A stretch of 64,000 nucleotides of DNA from assembly GCF_020164785.1 (NCBI RefSeq), contig NZ_JAIUGX010000004.1, positions 186,001 to 250,000 of the forward strand, read 5' to 3'. Positions 23,586-32,717 of this stretch are shown in pieces. The translations under genes were made by a program, and so were the position numbers. Within the stretch, counting starts at the first letter, position 1; each line of letters opens with the position of its first letter. The stretch comes from Mesorhizobium sp. ES1-1 (GTDB taxonomy: Bacteria > Pseudomonadota > Alphaproteobacteria > Rhizobiales > Rhizobiaceae). The notes below the pieces were generated by a model. The model was not told the DNA's origin. It saw only the letters and a program-made list of their open reading frames with translations, and did no database searches.

Positions 23586-24869
23586 TCAGGACTGCACGGA
23601 CTTTGTCCATGCAGCGGCAGAGGATTCGTTGATGGCGGGTTCGCCGACGATCCGGTCGCGTCCGGTCGACTTTGCCTTGTAGAGCCGGTGGTCGGCGAGG
23701 GCGAACAGGTCGGCTAGGCCGCGGGTGCTTTCGCTGACGCTGGAGACGCCGGCGCTGATCGTCAGGTCGAAGCGGCGGGTGTTTGGCGATGATTTGACGG
23801 CGTAGCGGATGCTTTCGCCGAACAGCTTTGCCACCGGATGCGGGCGCGAACTGAGGATGGCGAATTCCTCGCCACCGATCCGGAACACCTGATCTTCCGA
23901 ACCTGCCGCTTCGGCGAGCAGCGCCGCCACCGCTTTCAACACCTTGTCGCCCTCGGCATGGCCGAAACGGTCGTTGATTAGCTTGAAATGGTCGACATCG
24001 ATGATCAGCAGGCTGAGCGGCCGGGCCATGCGCAGGCTGGACTGCACGGCAAGCTCGCCGTCACTGTCGAAGCGACCACGGTTGAGGAGACCGGTCAGCC
24101 CGTCGCGTCCGACATGTTCGACCAGCGCTTCGTAACGCTCGCGATAGGTCAGCGTGTCGAAGATGTCCGTCAGGCCGCGCGGCATGGGGATGCGGCGGTC
24201 CTCGAACCATTTGAGATAAGCGATGAGCAGCGTGCTGAAAGTCAGAGCGGCGGCCATTTTGGCGAACCAGCCTCCGAAGAAGACTGCGGTCGGCGCGTCG
24301 GAGAGGAGACGCAGGGCGGTGTAGAACCCGGCCTGGTCAAAGGTGAGCACGCAGGCAACGGAAATGAGGATCCGAGTGAACTGCGCGCCGCGCAGCGAGC
24401 GCCCAAGCCTTTCATAAAGCAGGATGATCAGGATGGCATCGATAAAGAGCAGCGCCGTGCCCCACACCATCAGCCAGCCCATCTCGTCGATGAAGCCGAT
24501 GTCGGGCAGCCTGCCGTTTGCAAGCGGCGCGATGGCATGCATGCGCACCAGCAGCACCAGTGCGATCATCAAGGCGTTGCCGAGCAGCAGGCCATAGATC
24601 GGCTGACGGACGGTGGCGGCGTCCTCCTTCATATACAGCAACAGGAGCATCACGAGCTTACCCGAAAACAGTACCGCCGAGCCGGGCGAGACCATGCCGA
24701 ATGGCAGGGCGACGTAAAAGACGCTGGCGAGATAGGTTTCGAGAAAATGCATGACACCAAGCGCGCAGATGAACACGCCCAGGCCGATCCGCTTCCTGAA
24801 GCGAAAGAGCGCCGCCATGACGGCGAAATAGACCACGGCCTCGGCAAGGAGCAGAAAACTATTCAGCAA
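23586..24869 (-). CDS. Membrane-bound diguanylate cyclase (GGDEF)
   Basis: A 427-residue protein. The N-terminal half has about seven hydrophobic helices (roughly residues 1-210) forming a membrane sensor of unrecognised type. A GGDEF domain starts at GRDGLTGLLNRGRFD, and its active-site motif is GGEEF near residue 332. It should make cyclic di-GMP from two GTP. The four residues where the inhibitory I-site RxxD normally sits read GSED, so product feedback inhibition at that site is probably lost. No EAL domain is present. It is a single gene, divergent from ettA. Confidence 0.92.
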   Translation of the reverse strand: MLNSFLLLAEAVVYFAVMAALFRFRKRIGLGVFICALGVMHFLETYLASVFYVALPFGMVSPGSAVLFSGKLVMLLLLYMKEDAATVRQPIYGLLLGNALMIALVLLVRMHAIAPLANGRLPDIGFIDEMGWLMVWGTALLFIDAILIILLYERLGRSLRGAQFTRILISVACVLTFDQAGFYTALRLLSDAPTAVFFGGWFAKMAAALTFSTLLIAYLKWFEDRRIPMPRGLTDIFDTLTYRERYEALVEHVGRDGLTGLLNRGRFDSDGELAVQSSLRMARPLSLLIIDVDHFKLINDRFGHAEGDKVLKAVAALLAEAAGSEDQVFRIGGEEFAILSSRPHPVAKLFGESIRYAVKSSPNTRRFDLTISAGVSSVSESTRGLADLFALADHRLYKAKSTGRDRIVGEPAINESSAAAWTKSVQS

Positions 24870-25132
24870 TGCCGTCGACCCGATCTCTCATCCAAAATCG
24901 CGGCAAGGCCGGCGATTCACCCTGATTCCGTTTTGCCGTCGAAGGGTTAACCGGAGCTTTCAGAGATCGATTTGGCAAGCGAAAATTCGCGGTCAGAACG
25001 GCCATGGTCGGTGCGACGCGGCGAAAGCGATTGCCGTTCGGCGCCGCATCGCCTACATAGCGGCCAACCTCCATTCAATTCGACGGATCCAGGCAGTTCT
25101 GCTGGGCCAGTCATTTTTCAGGGAAAGCGCGC

Positions 25133-26782
25133 GTGGCACGCCAGTTCATCTATCACATGGCCGGCCTCAACAAGGCCTACGGCACCAAGAAGGTGCTCGA
25201 GAACGTCCATCTGTCCTTCTACCCCGATGCCAAGATCGGCATTCTCGGCCCGAACGGTGCCGGCAAGTCGACCATCCTCAAGATCATGGCCGGCATCGAC
25301 AAGGAATGGAACGGCGAAGCCTGGCTCGCCGAGGGCGCCACTGTCGGCTATCTGGCGCAGGAGCCGGCACTCGACCCGAACAAGACCGTGTTCGAGAACA
25401 TCATGGAAGGCGTCGCCGCCAAGACCGCCATCATCGAACGCTACAACGAACTGATGATGAACTATTCCGACGAGACGGCCGACGAGTCGGCCAAGCTTCA
25501 GGACGAAATGGATCGGCTCAACCTGTGGGATCTCGAACAGCAGGTCGAGATGGCGATGGAAGCGCTGGGCTGCCCGCCCAAGGATGCCGATGTCACCAAG
25601 CTTTCCGGCGGCGAACGCCGGCGCGTAGCGCTGTGCCAGCTGTTGCTGCGCCAGCCGGACCTGCTGCTGCTCGACGAACCGACCAACCATCTCGACGCCG
25701 AGACCACGGCCTGGCTGGAAAAGCATCTTCGCGCCTATCCGGGCGCCGTGATGATCATCACCCACGATCGCTACTTCCTCGACAATGTCACCGGCTGGAT
25801 CCTCGAGCTCGATCGCGGCCGCGGCATTCCCTATGAGGGCAACTACACCAAATATCTCGAAGCCAAGGCCAAACGGCTCAAGCAGGAAGGCCGCGAGGAC
25901 GACGCCCGCCAGCGCGCCATCGGCCGCGAGCGCGAATGGATCCAGTCGAGCCCGAAGGCCCGCCAGACCAAGTCCAAGGCGCGTATCCAGGCCTTCCAGG
26001 ACCTTCTGGATGCTGCCGACAAGCGGCGCCCGAGCGACACCCAGATCGTCATTCCGCATGGCGAGCGGCTCGGCAATGTGGTGATCGAGGCGGAAGGCCT
26101 GACCAAGGGCTTTGGCGAGACGCTGCTGATCGAGGGTCTGGAGTTCAAACTGCCGCCCGGCGGCATCGTCGGCGTCATCGGTCCGAACGGCGCCGGCAAG
26201 ACGACGCTGTTTCGCATGATCACCGGCCAGGAAAAGCCCGATGCGGGCTCCGTGCGCATCGGCGAGACGGTGAAGCTCGGCTATGTCGACCAGAGCCGCG
26301 ATGCGCTCGATCCGTCGAAGACGGTGTGGGAGGAGATTTCCGGCGGCGCCGAAGTGGTCAAGCTCGGCAAATTCGAGGCCAATACGCGCGCCTACTGCGC
26401 ATCCTTTAACTTCCGTGGTGGAGACCAGCAGCAGAAGGTCGGCAATCTGTCGGGCGGACAGCGCAACCGCGTGCATCTGGCCAAGATGCTGAAGACCGGC
26501 GGCAATGTTCTGCTGCTCGACGAACCGACCAACGATCTCGACACGGAAACGCTGGCGGCGCTCGAAGACGCGCTGGAGAATTTCGGCGGTTGCGCCGTCA
26601 TCATCTCGCACGATCGCATGTTCCTCGATCGCCTGGCGACGCATATACTCGCCTTCGAAGGCGACAGCCATGTCGAATGGTTCGAGGGTAATTTCGAGGA
26701 CTACGAGCAGGACAAGATCCGCCGCATGGGCCCGGATGCCGTCAACCCGCACCGCATGACCTACAAGAGGCTGACGCGGTAG
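25133..26782 (+). CDS. ettA: Energy-dependent translational throttle protein (ABC-F)
   Basis: A 549-residue ABC-F protein with two ATPase domains and no membrane segment. Domain 1 has GPNGAGKST, LSGGERRRVALC and LLDEPTNHLD. Domain 2 has GPNGAGKTT, LSGGQRNRVHLAKM and LLDEPTNDLD. EttA binds the ribosomal E site and gates entry into elongation according to the ATP/ADP ratio. The start is GTG 25133 (MARQFIYHMAGLNKAYG), which agrees with family N-termini. Length is close to E. coli EttA (555). The gene is monocistronic, with 262 bp of upstream sequence shared with the divergent diguanylate cyclase gene. Confidence 0.95.
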   Translation: MARQFIYHMAGLNKAYGTKKVLENVHLSFYPDAKIGILGPNGAGKSTILKIMAGIDKEWNGEAWLAEGATVGYLAQEPALDPNKTVFENIMEGVAAKTAIIERYNELMMNYSDETADESAKLQDEMDRLNLWDLEQQVEMAMEALGCPPKDADVTKLSGGERRRVALCQLLLRQPDLLLLDEPTNHLDAETTAWLEKHLRAYPGAVMIITHDRYFLDNVTGWILELDRGRGIPYEGNYTKYLEAKAKRLKQEGREDDARQRAIGREREWIQSSPKARQTKSKARIQAFQDLLDAADKRRPSDTQIVIPHGERLGNVVIEAEGLTKGFGETLLIEGLEFKLPPGGIVGVIGPNGAGKTTLFRMITGQEKPDAGSVRIGETVKLGYVDQSRDALDPSKTVWEEISGGAEVVKLGKFEANTRAYCASFNFRGGDQQQKVGNLSGGQRNRVHLAKMLKTGGNVLLLDEPTNDLDTETLAALEDALENFGGCAVIISHDRMFLDRLATHILAFEGDSHVEWFEGNFEDYEQDKIRRMGPDAVNPHRMTYKRLTR

Positions 26783-26840
26783 GGCGACTGGCCGTTGCGG
26801 GAGATGGGCGTTTGACCTAAATTGTGTGACGGAGCTTTCC

Positions 26841-27089
26841 ATGATCACAGTCAAACTGCCGCAAAAGACAGAGACGCTTCTTGCCGAGATGGCCAAGGCC
26901 AGCGGTCGAACCTCCGATCAGGTCGCGGTCGATGCGATCCTCGGGGCTATCGAGGATTGGCAGGACGCCAGGATTGCCGATGAACGCATCGGGAGTGACG
27001 ATGGCGTTCGTGTCCCTCTGGAGGACATGATCCGGAGTCTTGAACTTCGTGAGGCCGAGGAGCGCACCAGCAAGCCTGCCGCTGAATGA
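26841..27089 (+). CDS. Antitoxin of RelB/CopG-like type
   Basis: An 82-residue acidic protein with an N-terminal ribbon-helix-helix-like segment (MITVKLPQKTETLLAEMAKASGRTSDQVAVDAI) followed by a longer acidic tail. This is the standard layout of antitoxins that bind DNA with the N-terminus and neutralise the toxin with the C-terminus. The ATG at 26841 has GGAG 6 nt upstream; an in-frame GTG five codons earlier is possible. Its stop overlaps the toxin start. The pair probably represses its own promoter in the 58-bp gap after ettA. Confidence 0.85.
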   Translation: MITVKLPQKTETLLAEMAKASGRTSDQVAVDAILGAIEDWQDARIADERIGSDDGVRVPLEDMIRSLELREAEERTSKPAAE

Positions 27090-27352
27090 GTTGGCGTGTC
27101 GAGTTCACGCAGCGGGCCAGGAAGGACATTGAACGGCTTTCCACGAAGGATCAGCGCCGCATACTCAACTTTCTCTCCGGGCGAGTTTTGGAACATCCGG
27201 ACCCAAAAGCGCTCGCCAAACGCTTGGTCGGAACGAAAGAAGAAGCGTGGCGGTTTCGTGTCGGCGATTACCGGATCATCGTCCAGTTTCAAGATAGCCG
27301 CCTTGTTGTCCTTGTCGTGGAAATAGGCAATCGTCGCGAGGTCTATCGATGA
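27086..27352 (+). CDS. RelE/ParE-family toxin
   Basis: An 88-residue basic protein with the RelE fold signature: [16 protein letters not shown] at the start, [17 protein letters not shown] in the middle and [12 protein letters not shown] at the end. RelE toxins cleave mRNA in the ribosomal A site, and the catalytic-type residues (Arg, Tyr) near the end are retained. It overlaps the antitoxin stop by 4 bp and in turn overlaps the ATG of tam by 4 bp, so all three are coupled. Whether it is an mRNase (RelE) or a gyrase poison (ParE) cannot be settled from sequence alone. Confidence 0.9.
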   Translation: MSWRVEFTQRARKDIERLSTKDQRRILNFLSGRVLEHPDPKALAKRLVGTKEEAWRFRVGDYRIIVQFQDSRLVVLVVEIGNRREVYR

Positions 27353-28143
27353 ACAATGGCGCCGTTCCGCACAAGCCCGACTGGTCCGCCGCCCAATATC
27401 TGAAATTCGAGGATGAGCGCACGCGGCCCGCGCGCGATCTGGTCGCGCAAGTGCCGGTCGATTTCCCGCGCCGGGTCGTCGACATAGGCTGCGGGCCGGG
27501 CAACTCGACCGAGCTTCTGGTCGAGCGCTGGCCGGATGCGCAAGTGAGCGGCTTCGACACTTCGCCCGACATGATCGAGAAGGCCAGGGCGCGCCTGCCC
27601 GATGTCGCCTTCGACCTGGCGGACGCCGCGACATGGGCGCCGGCCGAGCCGGTGGACGTGATCTTTGCCAACGCGGTGTTCCAGTGGCTTCCGACGCATC
27701 CGGCGGTGTTCCAGCGGCTGCTGGGCTTCCTGACGCCTGGCGGTGCGCTGGCGGTCCAGATGCCCGACAATATGCGCGAGCCCTCGCACCAGCTGATGCG
27801 CGACACGGCCGCCGAGATGCCCTTCGCTACAAAGCTGAAAGGTGCGGCGCGCGGACCGTTGCCATCGGTGTCCTTCTATTACGACCTTCTGTCGCCGCTG
27901 TGCGGACGGCTGGACATCTGGCATACGGCCTACAATCATCCATTGGCCGATGCCGGGGCAATCGTCGAATGGGTGAAATCGACCGGACTGAAGCCGTTCC
28001 TCGACCCGCTGGATCCGGACGAACGCGACATGTTCCTGGATAGTTATACGGCCAGGATCCAAGGGGCTTATCCGAAAATGGCGAATGGCAAGGTGCTGCT
28101 GCGCTTCCCTCGCATCTTCATTGTCGCCAAGCGGGCCGGATAG
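27349..28143 (+). CDS. tam: Trans-aconitate 2-methyltransferase
   Basis: A 264-residue SAM-dependent methyltransferase closely matching Tam. It has [25 protein letters not shown] at the N-terminus, motif [16 protein letters not shown] near residue 44, and the Tam-type segments [10 protein letters not shown] and [17 protein letters not shown]. It methylates trans-aconitate, a spontaneous inhibitor of the TCA cycle, in the cytosol. Length is normal (E. coli Tam 252). Its ATG lies in the stop of the RelE-type toxin, an uncommon association that puts it downstream of the toxin-antitoxin promoter. Confidence 0.92.
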   Translation: MNNGAVPHKPDWSAAQYLKFEDERTRPARDLVAQVPVDFPRRVVDIGCGPGNSTELLVERWPDAQVSGFDTSPDMIEKARARLPDVAFDLADAATWAPAEPVDVIFANAVFQWLPTHPAVFQRLLGFLTPGGALAVQMPDNMREPSHQLMRDTAAEMPFATKLKGAARGPLPSVSFYYDLLSPLCGRLDIWHTAYNHPLADAGAIVEWVKSTGLKPFLDPLDPDERDMFLDSYTARIQGAYPKMANGKVLLRFPRIFIVAKRAG

Positions 28144-28249
28144 AAAATATCGGTTTCGCCTTCGCGGCAGCGGCGTCTTGACCCTGTTTCGCCAACGTGG
28201 CCAATTCACCTGGGGTGGGCCAGGATGGCCCATGGCAAGGGGTAAGGCG

Positions 28250-28585
28250 ATGGCATTGAAAAGGATGGTTCTCGGCGGCGGCGCTTGTGCGGCGGCGCTG
28301 CTGGCATTCTCGGTTTCGGCCGAGGCCAAGCGGGCGCGCTGCTTCACCACCGACGACGGCTATTTTCCCTGCAGCTACCGGGCGATCGACGATGCCGGCA
28401 GCTTCCGCATTTCGGCGCCGGGCTATCCGACCTATGTGCTGGAGATCGACGGGCCGGGCTTCGCCTATGGCTTTGTCAATCTGGGCCACCGCAATCTGCC
28501 CTTGCCGGGACAATATGTGCGCAGCCGTGACGATGGCGCCTGCTGGAACAACCCGCAGACGAGCACCAAGCTGTGCGCCTGGTGA
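28250..28585 (+). CDS. Small secreted hypothetical protein
   Basis: A 111-residue protein with a signal peptide (LKRMVLGGGACAAALLAFSVSAEA) and a mature part with four Cys residues, rich in Tyr, Gly and Asp: RCFTTDDGYFPCSYRAIDDAG early and DGACWNNPQTSTKLCAW at the end. The Cys arrangement suggests two disulfides in the periplasm. I do not recognise a named family. The ATG at 28250 follows TAAGG; another in-frame ATG at 28232 would add six residues before the signal peptide. It is transcribed alone after tam with a 106-bp gap. Confidence 0.75.
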   Translation: MALKRMVLGGGACAAALLAFSVSAEAKRARCFTTDDGYFPCSYRAIDDAGSFRISAPGYPTYVLEIDGPGFAYGFVNLGHRNLPLPGQYVRSRDDGACWNNPQTSTKLCAW

Positions 28586-28712
28586 GCCGGCCTCAGCGAT
28601 CCAAACCCCTTGCTTTAAGCCGGCGTAAACCGGCGCGATGAGAAAAGTGTTGCGCCGAGGCATTTCGGCGCCCAAATGAAGCCGCAACGCCTGCGGATGG
28701 GACGAACTGAAC

Positions 28713-29834
28713 ATGCATCGCGTCATCATCAGCGGCATTGGCGCTGAAATTCCGGAAGCCGTCATCACCAATGAAGAACTGGTCGAGAGCTTCAACAGCT
28801 GGGTCGACACGGAGAATGCGCGGCGCCAACTGACCGGCGAAACCGTGCTGCAGAAATCCGATAGCGATTTCATCGTCCACGCTTCGGGCGTGCGCTCGCG
28901 TCATGTCATTGAACGCGAAGGCATTCTCGACCCGACCCGCATGACGCCGCGCATTCCGGCGCGGCCGGACGATGCGCTGTCGCTGGAGGCGGAGTTCGGC
29001 ATCGCCTCGGCCAGGAAGGCGCTGGACCATGCGGGACTGAAGCCGTCGGACATCGACCTGATCATCTGTTCGGCCTCGCACCACCAACGGCCCTATCCGG
29101 CGATCGCCATCGAAATGCAGGAAGCATTGGGCACGACGGGCGCCGGCTTCGATATGGGGCTCGGCTGTTCTTCCGCGGCAGCGGCCCTGCACATGGCGGT
29201 CAATCTGGTCCGCTCGGGCGCGCACAAGCGCATTCTGGTGACGACGCCCGAGATCATCACCGGCCATCTCAATTTTCGCGACCGACAGACGCATTTCATC
29301 TTCGGCGATGCATCGGTTTCGATGGTCGTCGAAGGCTTGGCGCAGGGCGAGAGGCGACCGGGGCGTTTCGAAGTGCTGGACACGCGCATCTGGACGCAGA
29401 TGTCGAACAACATCCGTACCAATCTCGGCTATCACACCCGTACCGCCCAGGATGATCCCTACATGATCAATCTGGAGGGCAACCTGATCAAGCAGGTCGG
29501 CAACAAGGTGTTCAAGGAAGTCACCGTCGCCGGGCACAAATTCATCGTCGAATTCCTCGCCGAGCATGGGCTGACGCCGCAGGCTGTAAGGCGGTTCTGG
29601 CTGCACCAGGCCAATGCCCGCATGAACGCCATGATCCTGAAACTGTCGTTCGGCCATGAGGTCGACAACGACCGCGCCCCGATGGTTCTGGAAAAGCTCG
29701 GCAACACGGCGGGAGCCGGCGCCATTGTCGCGCTGTCCCAGCACCATGCCGACATGAAACCCGGCGATTTCGGCTTGATCTGCGCCTTCGGCGCGGGGTA
29801 TTCGATCGGCGGCGCGTTGATCAGGATGCTCTAG
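28713..29834 (+). CDS. 3-oxoacyl-ACP synthase III-like (KAS III / FabH-type) protein
   Basis: A 373-residue thiolase-fold enzyme. The Cys-His-Asn triad of KAS III is visible: the nucleophile in MGLGCSSAAAA near residue 151, His in FWLHQANARMN near 298 and Asn in GNTAGAG near 331. It would condense an acyl-CoA with malonyl-ACP. At 373 residues it is longer than housekeeping FabH (about 320), mainly through an N-terminal insertion (residues 30-80, with FNSWVDTENARRQ). Dissimilarity to primary FabH suggests a specialised role in lipid or secondary metabolism. No acyl carrier protein gene is adjacent. Confidence 0.88.
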   Translation: MHRVIISGIGAEIPEAVITNEELVESFNSWVDTENARRQLTGETVLQKSDSDFIVHASGVRSRHVIEREGILDPTRMTPRIPARPDDALSLEAEFGIASARKALDHAGLKPSDIDLIICSASHHQRPYPAIAIEMQEALGTTGAGFDMGLGCSSAAAALHMAVNLVRSGAHKRILVTTPEIITGHLNFRDRQTHFIFGDASVSMVVEGLAQGERRPGRFEVLDTRIWTQMSNNIRTNLGYHTRTAQDDPYMINLEGNLIKQVGNKVFKEVTVAGHKFIVEFLAEHGLTPQAVRRFWLHQANARMNAMILKLSFGHEVDNDRAPMVLEKLGNTAGAGAIVALSQHHADMKPGDFGLICAFGAGYSIGGALIRML

Positions 29835-29857
29835 GCATATTGATGTCGAAATGACCC

Positions 29858-29884
29858 TGGCCCGAAAGGGCCATCCTGGCTTTT
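29858..29884 (+). terminator. Hairpin with GAAA tetraloop after KAS III-like gene
   Basis: TGGCCC-GAAA-GGGCCA forms a stable 6-bp stem with a GNRA loop 23 bp after the stop. CTTTT follows a few bases later. A plausible rho-independent terminator. Confidence 0.6.
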
Positions 29885-30011
29885 GAAGTCCGACCACACC
29901 CGGTTGCTTCGCGGCTTTCTTCCACTCCCGTTCAGCCTGATTCGACCTTCAACACAGGCTGTGTTGGGGGCTTGGACCAATTCGATCTCGTTTCAGATAA
30001 GGAGGATTCCA

Positions 30012-30428
30012 ATGATTGATGCCCGATGCTGCTGCGGCGCTCTTACGCTGACGCTTCCAGGGCCATCAAGGCGCGTGGTCGCCTGCCATTGTCTCGATTG
30101 CCAGCGCAGGACCGGGGCACCCTTCGGCGTCGGTGCTTTCTATCCGGCCGACGCTGTGGCCATCGCGGGGATCTCGAAAGAGTTTACGCGCGTCGCGGCG
30201 AGCGGCGGCAAGGTGAAAAGCTATTTTTGTCCGGACTGCGGGTCGACGGTCTATTGGAAGGCCGAGAGGCTGCCGTCGATGATCGGTGTTGCCGTCGGTG
30301 CGCTTGCCGACCCGCAATTCCCGCCGCCTGTCAGGTCGATTTTCGAAGAGTCTAAGCACAGCTGGGTTCAGATCGACGGTGCCATCGACCATTTTTGGCA
30401 AAGCAGTGCGGCGGCGAAATTGGGTTGA
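30012..30428 (+). CDS. GFA-family (glutathione-dependent formaldehyde-activating-like) protein
   Basis: A 138-residue zinc-binding protein. It has the GFA cysteine pattern: ARCCCGALTL at residues 4-13, CHCLDCQRRTG near 28-38 and YFCPDCGSTVYW near 74-85. The family is named after glutathione-dependent formaldehyde-activating enzyme, although later work questions that activity for several members. It should be cytosolic. ATG 30012 is fixed by a strong AAGGAGG upstream; the frame is open further 5' but without a ribosome-binding site. It converges with an ICMT-like gene and has no operon partner. Confidence 0.9.
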   Translation: MIDARCCCGALTLTLPGPSRRVVACHCLDCQRRTGAPFGVGAFYPADAVAIAGISKEFTRVAASGGKVKSYFCPDCGSTVYWKAERLPSMIGVAVGALADPQFPPPVRSIFEESKHSWVQIDGAIDHFWQSSAAAKLG

Positions 30429-30452
30429 GCCGGCGTTCGCCGTCTTCGCCTG

Positions 30453-31019
30453 TCAGGCCGGCGTGAAGGGGACCAGCATTGGCACCCGCCGCGCGTAGTC
30501 GTCATAGGCGGGGCCAAGTTCGCCGCGCAGGAAGCTTTCTTCGAGCCTTGCCTTGATGACGATGCCAATGATGAGAAGCACAGCTCCCGCAACGCCCCAG
30601 ACCGTGCCCTTGGCAGCCATTGTGGCAAGGATGGCGAGCAGCAATCCGGTGTAGATCGGGTGTCGGACGTGGCCGTAAGGGCCGGTGTCGACGACATGGT
30701 GGTCGGCCTTGGCGGTGACCGTGCCCGACCAAAGCCTACCGAGATGCAGCCGCGCCCACCAGGCGAAGGCGAGGCCGGCGGCGACCAGCGCGACGCAGAT
30801 CCACGCCTCGGCAAGGTTGGGAGACCACAGGCGAAGCCATCCGGCATAGCCGTGCGCGGGAACAAAGAACAAGATGGCGCCGAGCACCAGCACTGTGCGG
30901 TAAGGCGCTTCGGCCCGGAAGCCGGCGCGTTTTTCGACCCTGTCGGCCCAGAAGGCGGCCGCTGCCCAGGACACTGCCCAGGCCAGCCAAAGCAGCAGAA
31001 TCGCCTCGCCGGGACGCAT
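30453..31019 (-). CDS. Isoprenylcysteine carboxyl methyltransferase (ICMT)-like membrane protein
   Basis: A 188-residue integral membrane protein with about five helices. The C-terminal signature GPYGHVRHPIYTGLLLA followed by a later KARLEESFLRGELGPAYDDYARRVPMLVP is typical of the ICMT/phospholipid methyltransferase-like group that binds SAM at the membrane. Bacteria lack prenylated CaaX proteins, so the substrate is unknown and the name reflects fold only. ATG 31019 has AAGGAGG 6 nt upstream; a longer open reading towards 31316 is not supported. It converges with the GFA gene and diverges from the MOSC gene. Confidence 0.88.
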   Translation of the reverse strand: MRPGEAILLLWLAWAVSWAAAAFWADRVEKRAGFRAEAPYRTVLVLGAILFFVPAHGYAGWLRLWSPNLAEAWICVALVAAGLAFAWWARLHLGRLWSGTVTAKADHHVVDTGPYGHVRHPIYTGLLLAILATMAAKGTVWGVAGAVLLIIGIVIKARLEESFLRGELGPAYDDYARRVPMLVPFTPA

Positions 31020-31193
31020 GGTGACCTCCTTGGCCTGCCTCCTCCTCACCATGAAGCCGGCATGGCGGGGCGGCAATTGGGCGCGGTGCAAAGGACGGTC
31101 AGAAGATCGTGATCGGAGTCTCATCGTCGAAGTTGATCCGACAATCAGCACTTTGAACTGGACGCCGAAAAAGCCGGCACGGATAACACAGGC

Positions 31194-31832
31194 ATGACGA
31201 AAAACCGGACCGCCATGCTGGATCTCTTTCCCGAGGTAGAAAAGCCGGCGGAAATCACTCCGGGACGCAAGCTTGTCGCCAAGGCCGCCGCGCTCTACGT
31301 CGCAGCGTCGGATCATTTCCAGACGCGCCCGGTGGACGAATTGCGGCTCGGCTTCGACGGCATATCAGGCGATTTCCACGCCGGGCCGACGCGGCGGTCG
31401 GGCGGGCGCGAACCCTGGTATCCGCGCGGCACCGAGATTCGCAACGAGCGCCAATTGTCGATCGTCGCAGCCGATGAACTCGCCGTTGTCGCCGAGCGGA
31501 TGGACGTCGCCGAGATCAAGCCGGAATGGATCGGCGCCAATCTTCTCATCGAGGGTGTGCCAAACCTCTCCACGCTGCCGGCGGGCACGTTTTTGTTCTT
31601 CAAGGGCGGAGTGACGATCAAGGTCGACGGTCTGAACCGGCCGTGCCGTCTATCCGGGCGGGCTGTGGCTGAAAACGCCGGCATGGCCGATGTGGAAGCC
31701 GGTGCCCTACTATTCCCGAAAGCCGCCAAGCGCCTGCGCGGCGTCGTTGCCTGGGTCGAGAAGCCGGGGACGATCAGGGCCGGCGAAGAGATCTCCGTGC
31801 GCATTCCGGAGCAATGGATCTACCGAGCTTGA
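31194..31832 (+). CDS. MOSC-domain protein
   Basis: A 212-residue protein with a C-terminal-type MOSC domain. Landmarks are GISGDFHAGPTRRSGGREPWYPRGTEIRNERQ, ADELAVVAE, GANLLIEGVPNLSTLPAG and the conserved Cys in NRPCRLSGR near residue 150. MOSC domains carry sulfur or molybdenum cofactor related chemistry in MoCo sulfurases and amidoxime-reducing proteins. This stand-alone form has no assigned reaction. The start at 31194 has only weak ribosome-binding features; ATG 31215 is a reasonable alternative. It is probably monocistronic. Confidence 0.85.
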   Translation: MTKNRTAMLDLFPEVEKPAEITPGRKLVAKAAALYVAASDHFQTRPVDELRLGFDGISGDFHAGPTRRSGGREPWYPRGTEIRNERQLSIVAADELAVVAERMDVAEIKPEWIGANLLIEGVPNLSTLPAGTFLFFKGGVTIKVDGLNRPCRLSGRAVAENAGMADVEAGALLFPKAAKRLRGVVAWVEKPGTIRAGEEISVRIPEQWIYRA

Positions 31833-31881
31833 ACCGGAGCCGCGCCGCTGTGCGAGCGGGCCAAGGAATGGCCGATGGCCG

Positions 31882-32196
31882 TCAATCCTCTTCGTCATCG
31901 GCATCGAGCAGACGTGTAGCGCGCCAGCGGGTCAGCACGGTGTTGGTCTGTTCGATAACGAAGAAGCGTGCGGAGTCACGGTCGTAACCCTCGCCCAGCA
32001 GCTTGTCATAGTCGGTGTGCATATGACGGACATGGGCAATGGTGGCCAGCCATACAGCGATCGTCGGCGGCAAGGTCTTCATGTGCACCGCGCCGGCCTC
32101 AGTGCGGATCTTTTCCATGTCGGCATAGGGCGCCAACGGCAGAAGCGCTGTCAGCGCCTTGGCAATGGCACGGCGTCGGCCGGTCGGCGCTGTCAT
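31882..32196 (-). CDS. DUF2293-domain protein
   Basis: A 104-residue basic protein matching DUF2293: RAIAKALTALLPLAPYADMEKIR, then PTIAVWLATIAHVRHMHTDYDKLLGEGYDRDSARFFV. The family is short, common in alphaproteobacteria and has no known function. Its ATG overlaps the stop of the TrmO-like gene (ATGA), so the two are co-translated. The acidic tail (DADDEED) is at the very end. A link to tRNA modification through its partner is a guess. Confidence 0.8.
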   Translation of the reverse strand: MTAPTGRRRAIAKALTALLPLAPYADMEKIRTEAGAVHMKTLPPTIAVWLATIAHVRHMHTDYDKLLGEGYDRDSARFFVIEQTNTVLTRWRATRLLDADDEED

Positions 32197-32717
32197 CGCT
32201 CCTCGCGCCCCTCTACCGTCGCCTCGGCAATGGCGTCGGTCGAGGCGAAATAAGGCTTGATGTCGATGAACGGCGTGCCGTCGAGGACATCGATGGCGTC
32301 GATGTCGATGCGTCCCGTTCCGATGTCGAGCCCGACGAGCCTCGCCACATGCAGGCCGACGGGGTTCGGCCGGGCAGGGGAGCGCAAGCCGAATACGCCT
32401 TTGGCATCAGCCGCATGGCGCGGTTTCTGCACAATCAGATTCCGCGGCGCGTGGTGCAGCCAGGACAGGATGATGATGTGGCTGGCACGCTCCAGACCCT
32501 GCAGCCCAGGCCGATAGGGTGCGTCGACGGTCAGCACCGCCGGCTGCCCAGCCGCGCGCGCGGCCCGCATGTTCTTCGGGCAGGTGTCGCGCGCATTCCA
32601 GGACGATGTGAAGCGCCCTATGAAGACGACGCCGCCGTCTGGGGGCATGGTTGCCGGATCCTGATCCAGCCTCCGTTCGCCTTCGCGTGCCTCGAACATA
32701 TTGCTTGATGAAGTCAT
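32193..32717 (-). CDS. TrmO-like SAM-dependent methyltransferase (TsaA family)
   Basis: A 174-residue beta-barrel methyltransferase-like protein of the UPF0066/TsaA family, which includes TrmO, the enzyme that N6-methylates threonylcarbamoyladenosine at tRNA position 37. Landmarks are VVFIGRFTSSWNARDTCPKN, GLQGLERASHIIILSWLH, GVFGLRSPARPNPVGLHVARL and a final DGTPFIDIKPYF. ATG 32717 has GAGG at suitable spacing; the frame is open 40 residues further but lacks family similarity. It is divergent from the ArsR-methyltransferase gene and shares its palindromic promoter region. Confidence 0.82.
   Translation of the reverse strand: MTSSSNMFEAREGERRLDQDPATMPPDGGVVFIGRFTSSWNARDTCPKNMRAARAAGQPAVLTVDAPYRPGLQGLERASHIIILSWLHHAPRNLIVQKPRHAADAKGVFGLRSPARPNPVGLHVARLVGLDIGTGRIDIDAIDVLDGTPFIDIKPYFASTDAIAEATVEGREER

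Noticed and set aside
25118..26896. 592-codon minus-strand open frame opposite ettA
   Set aside because: Both EttA ATPase domains are intact on the plus strand; the opposing frame has biased composition and no recognisable fold.
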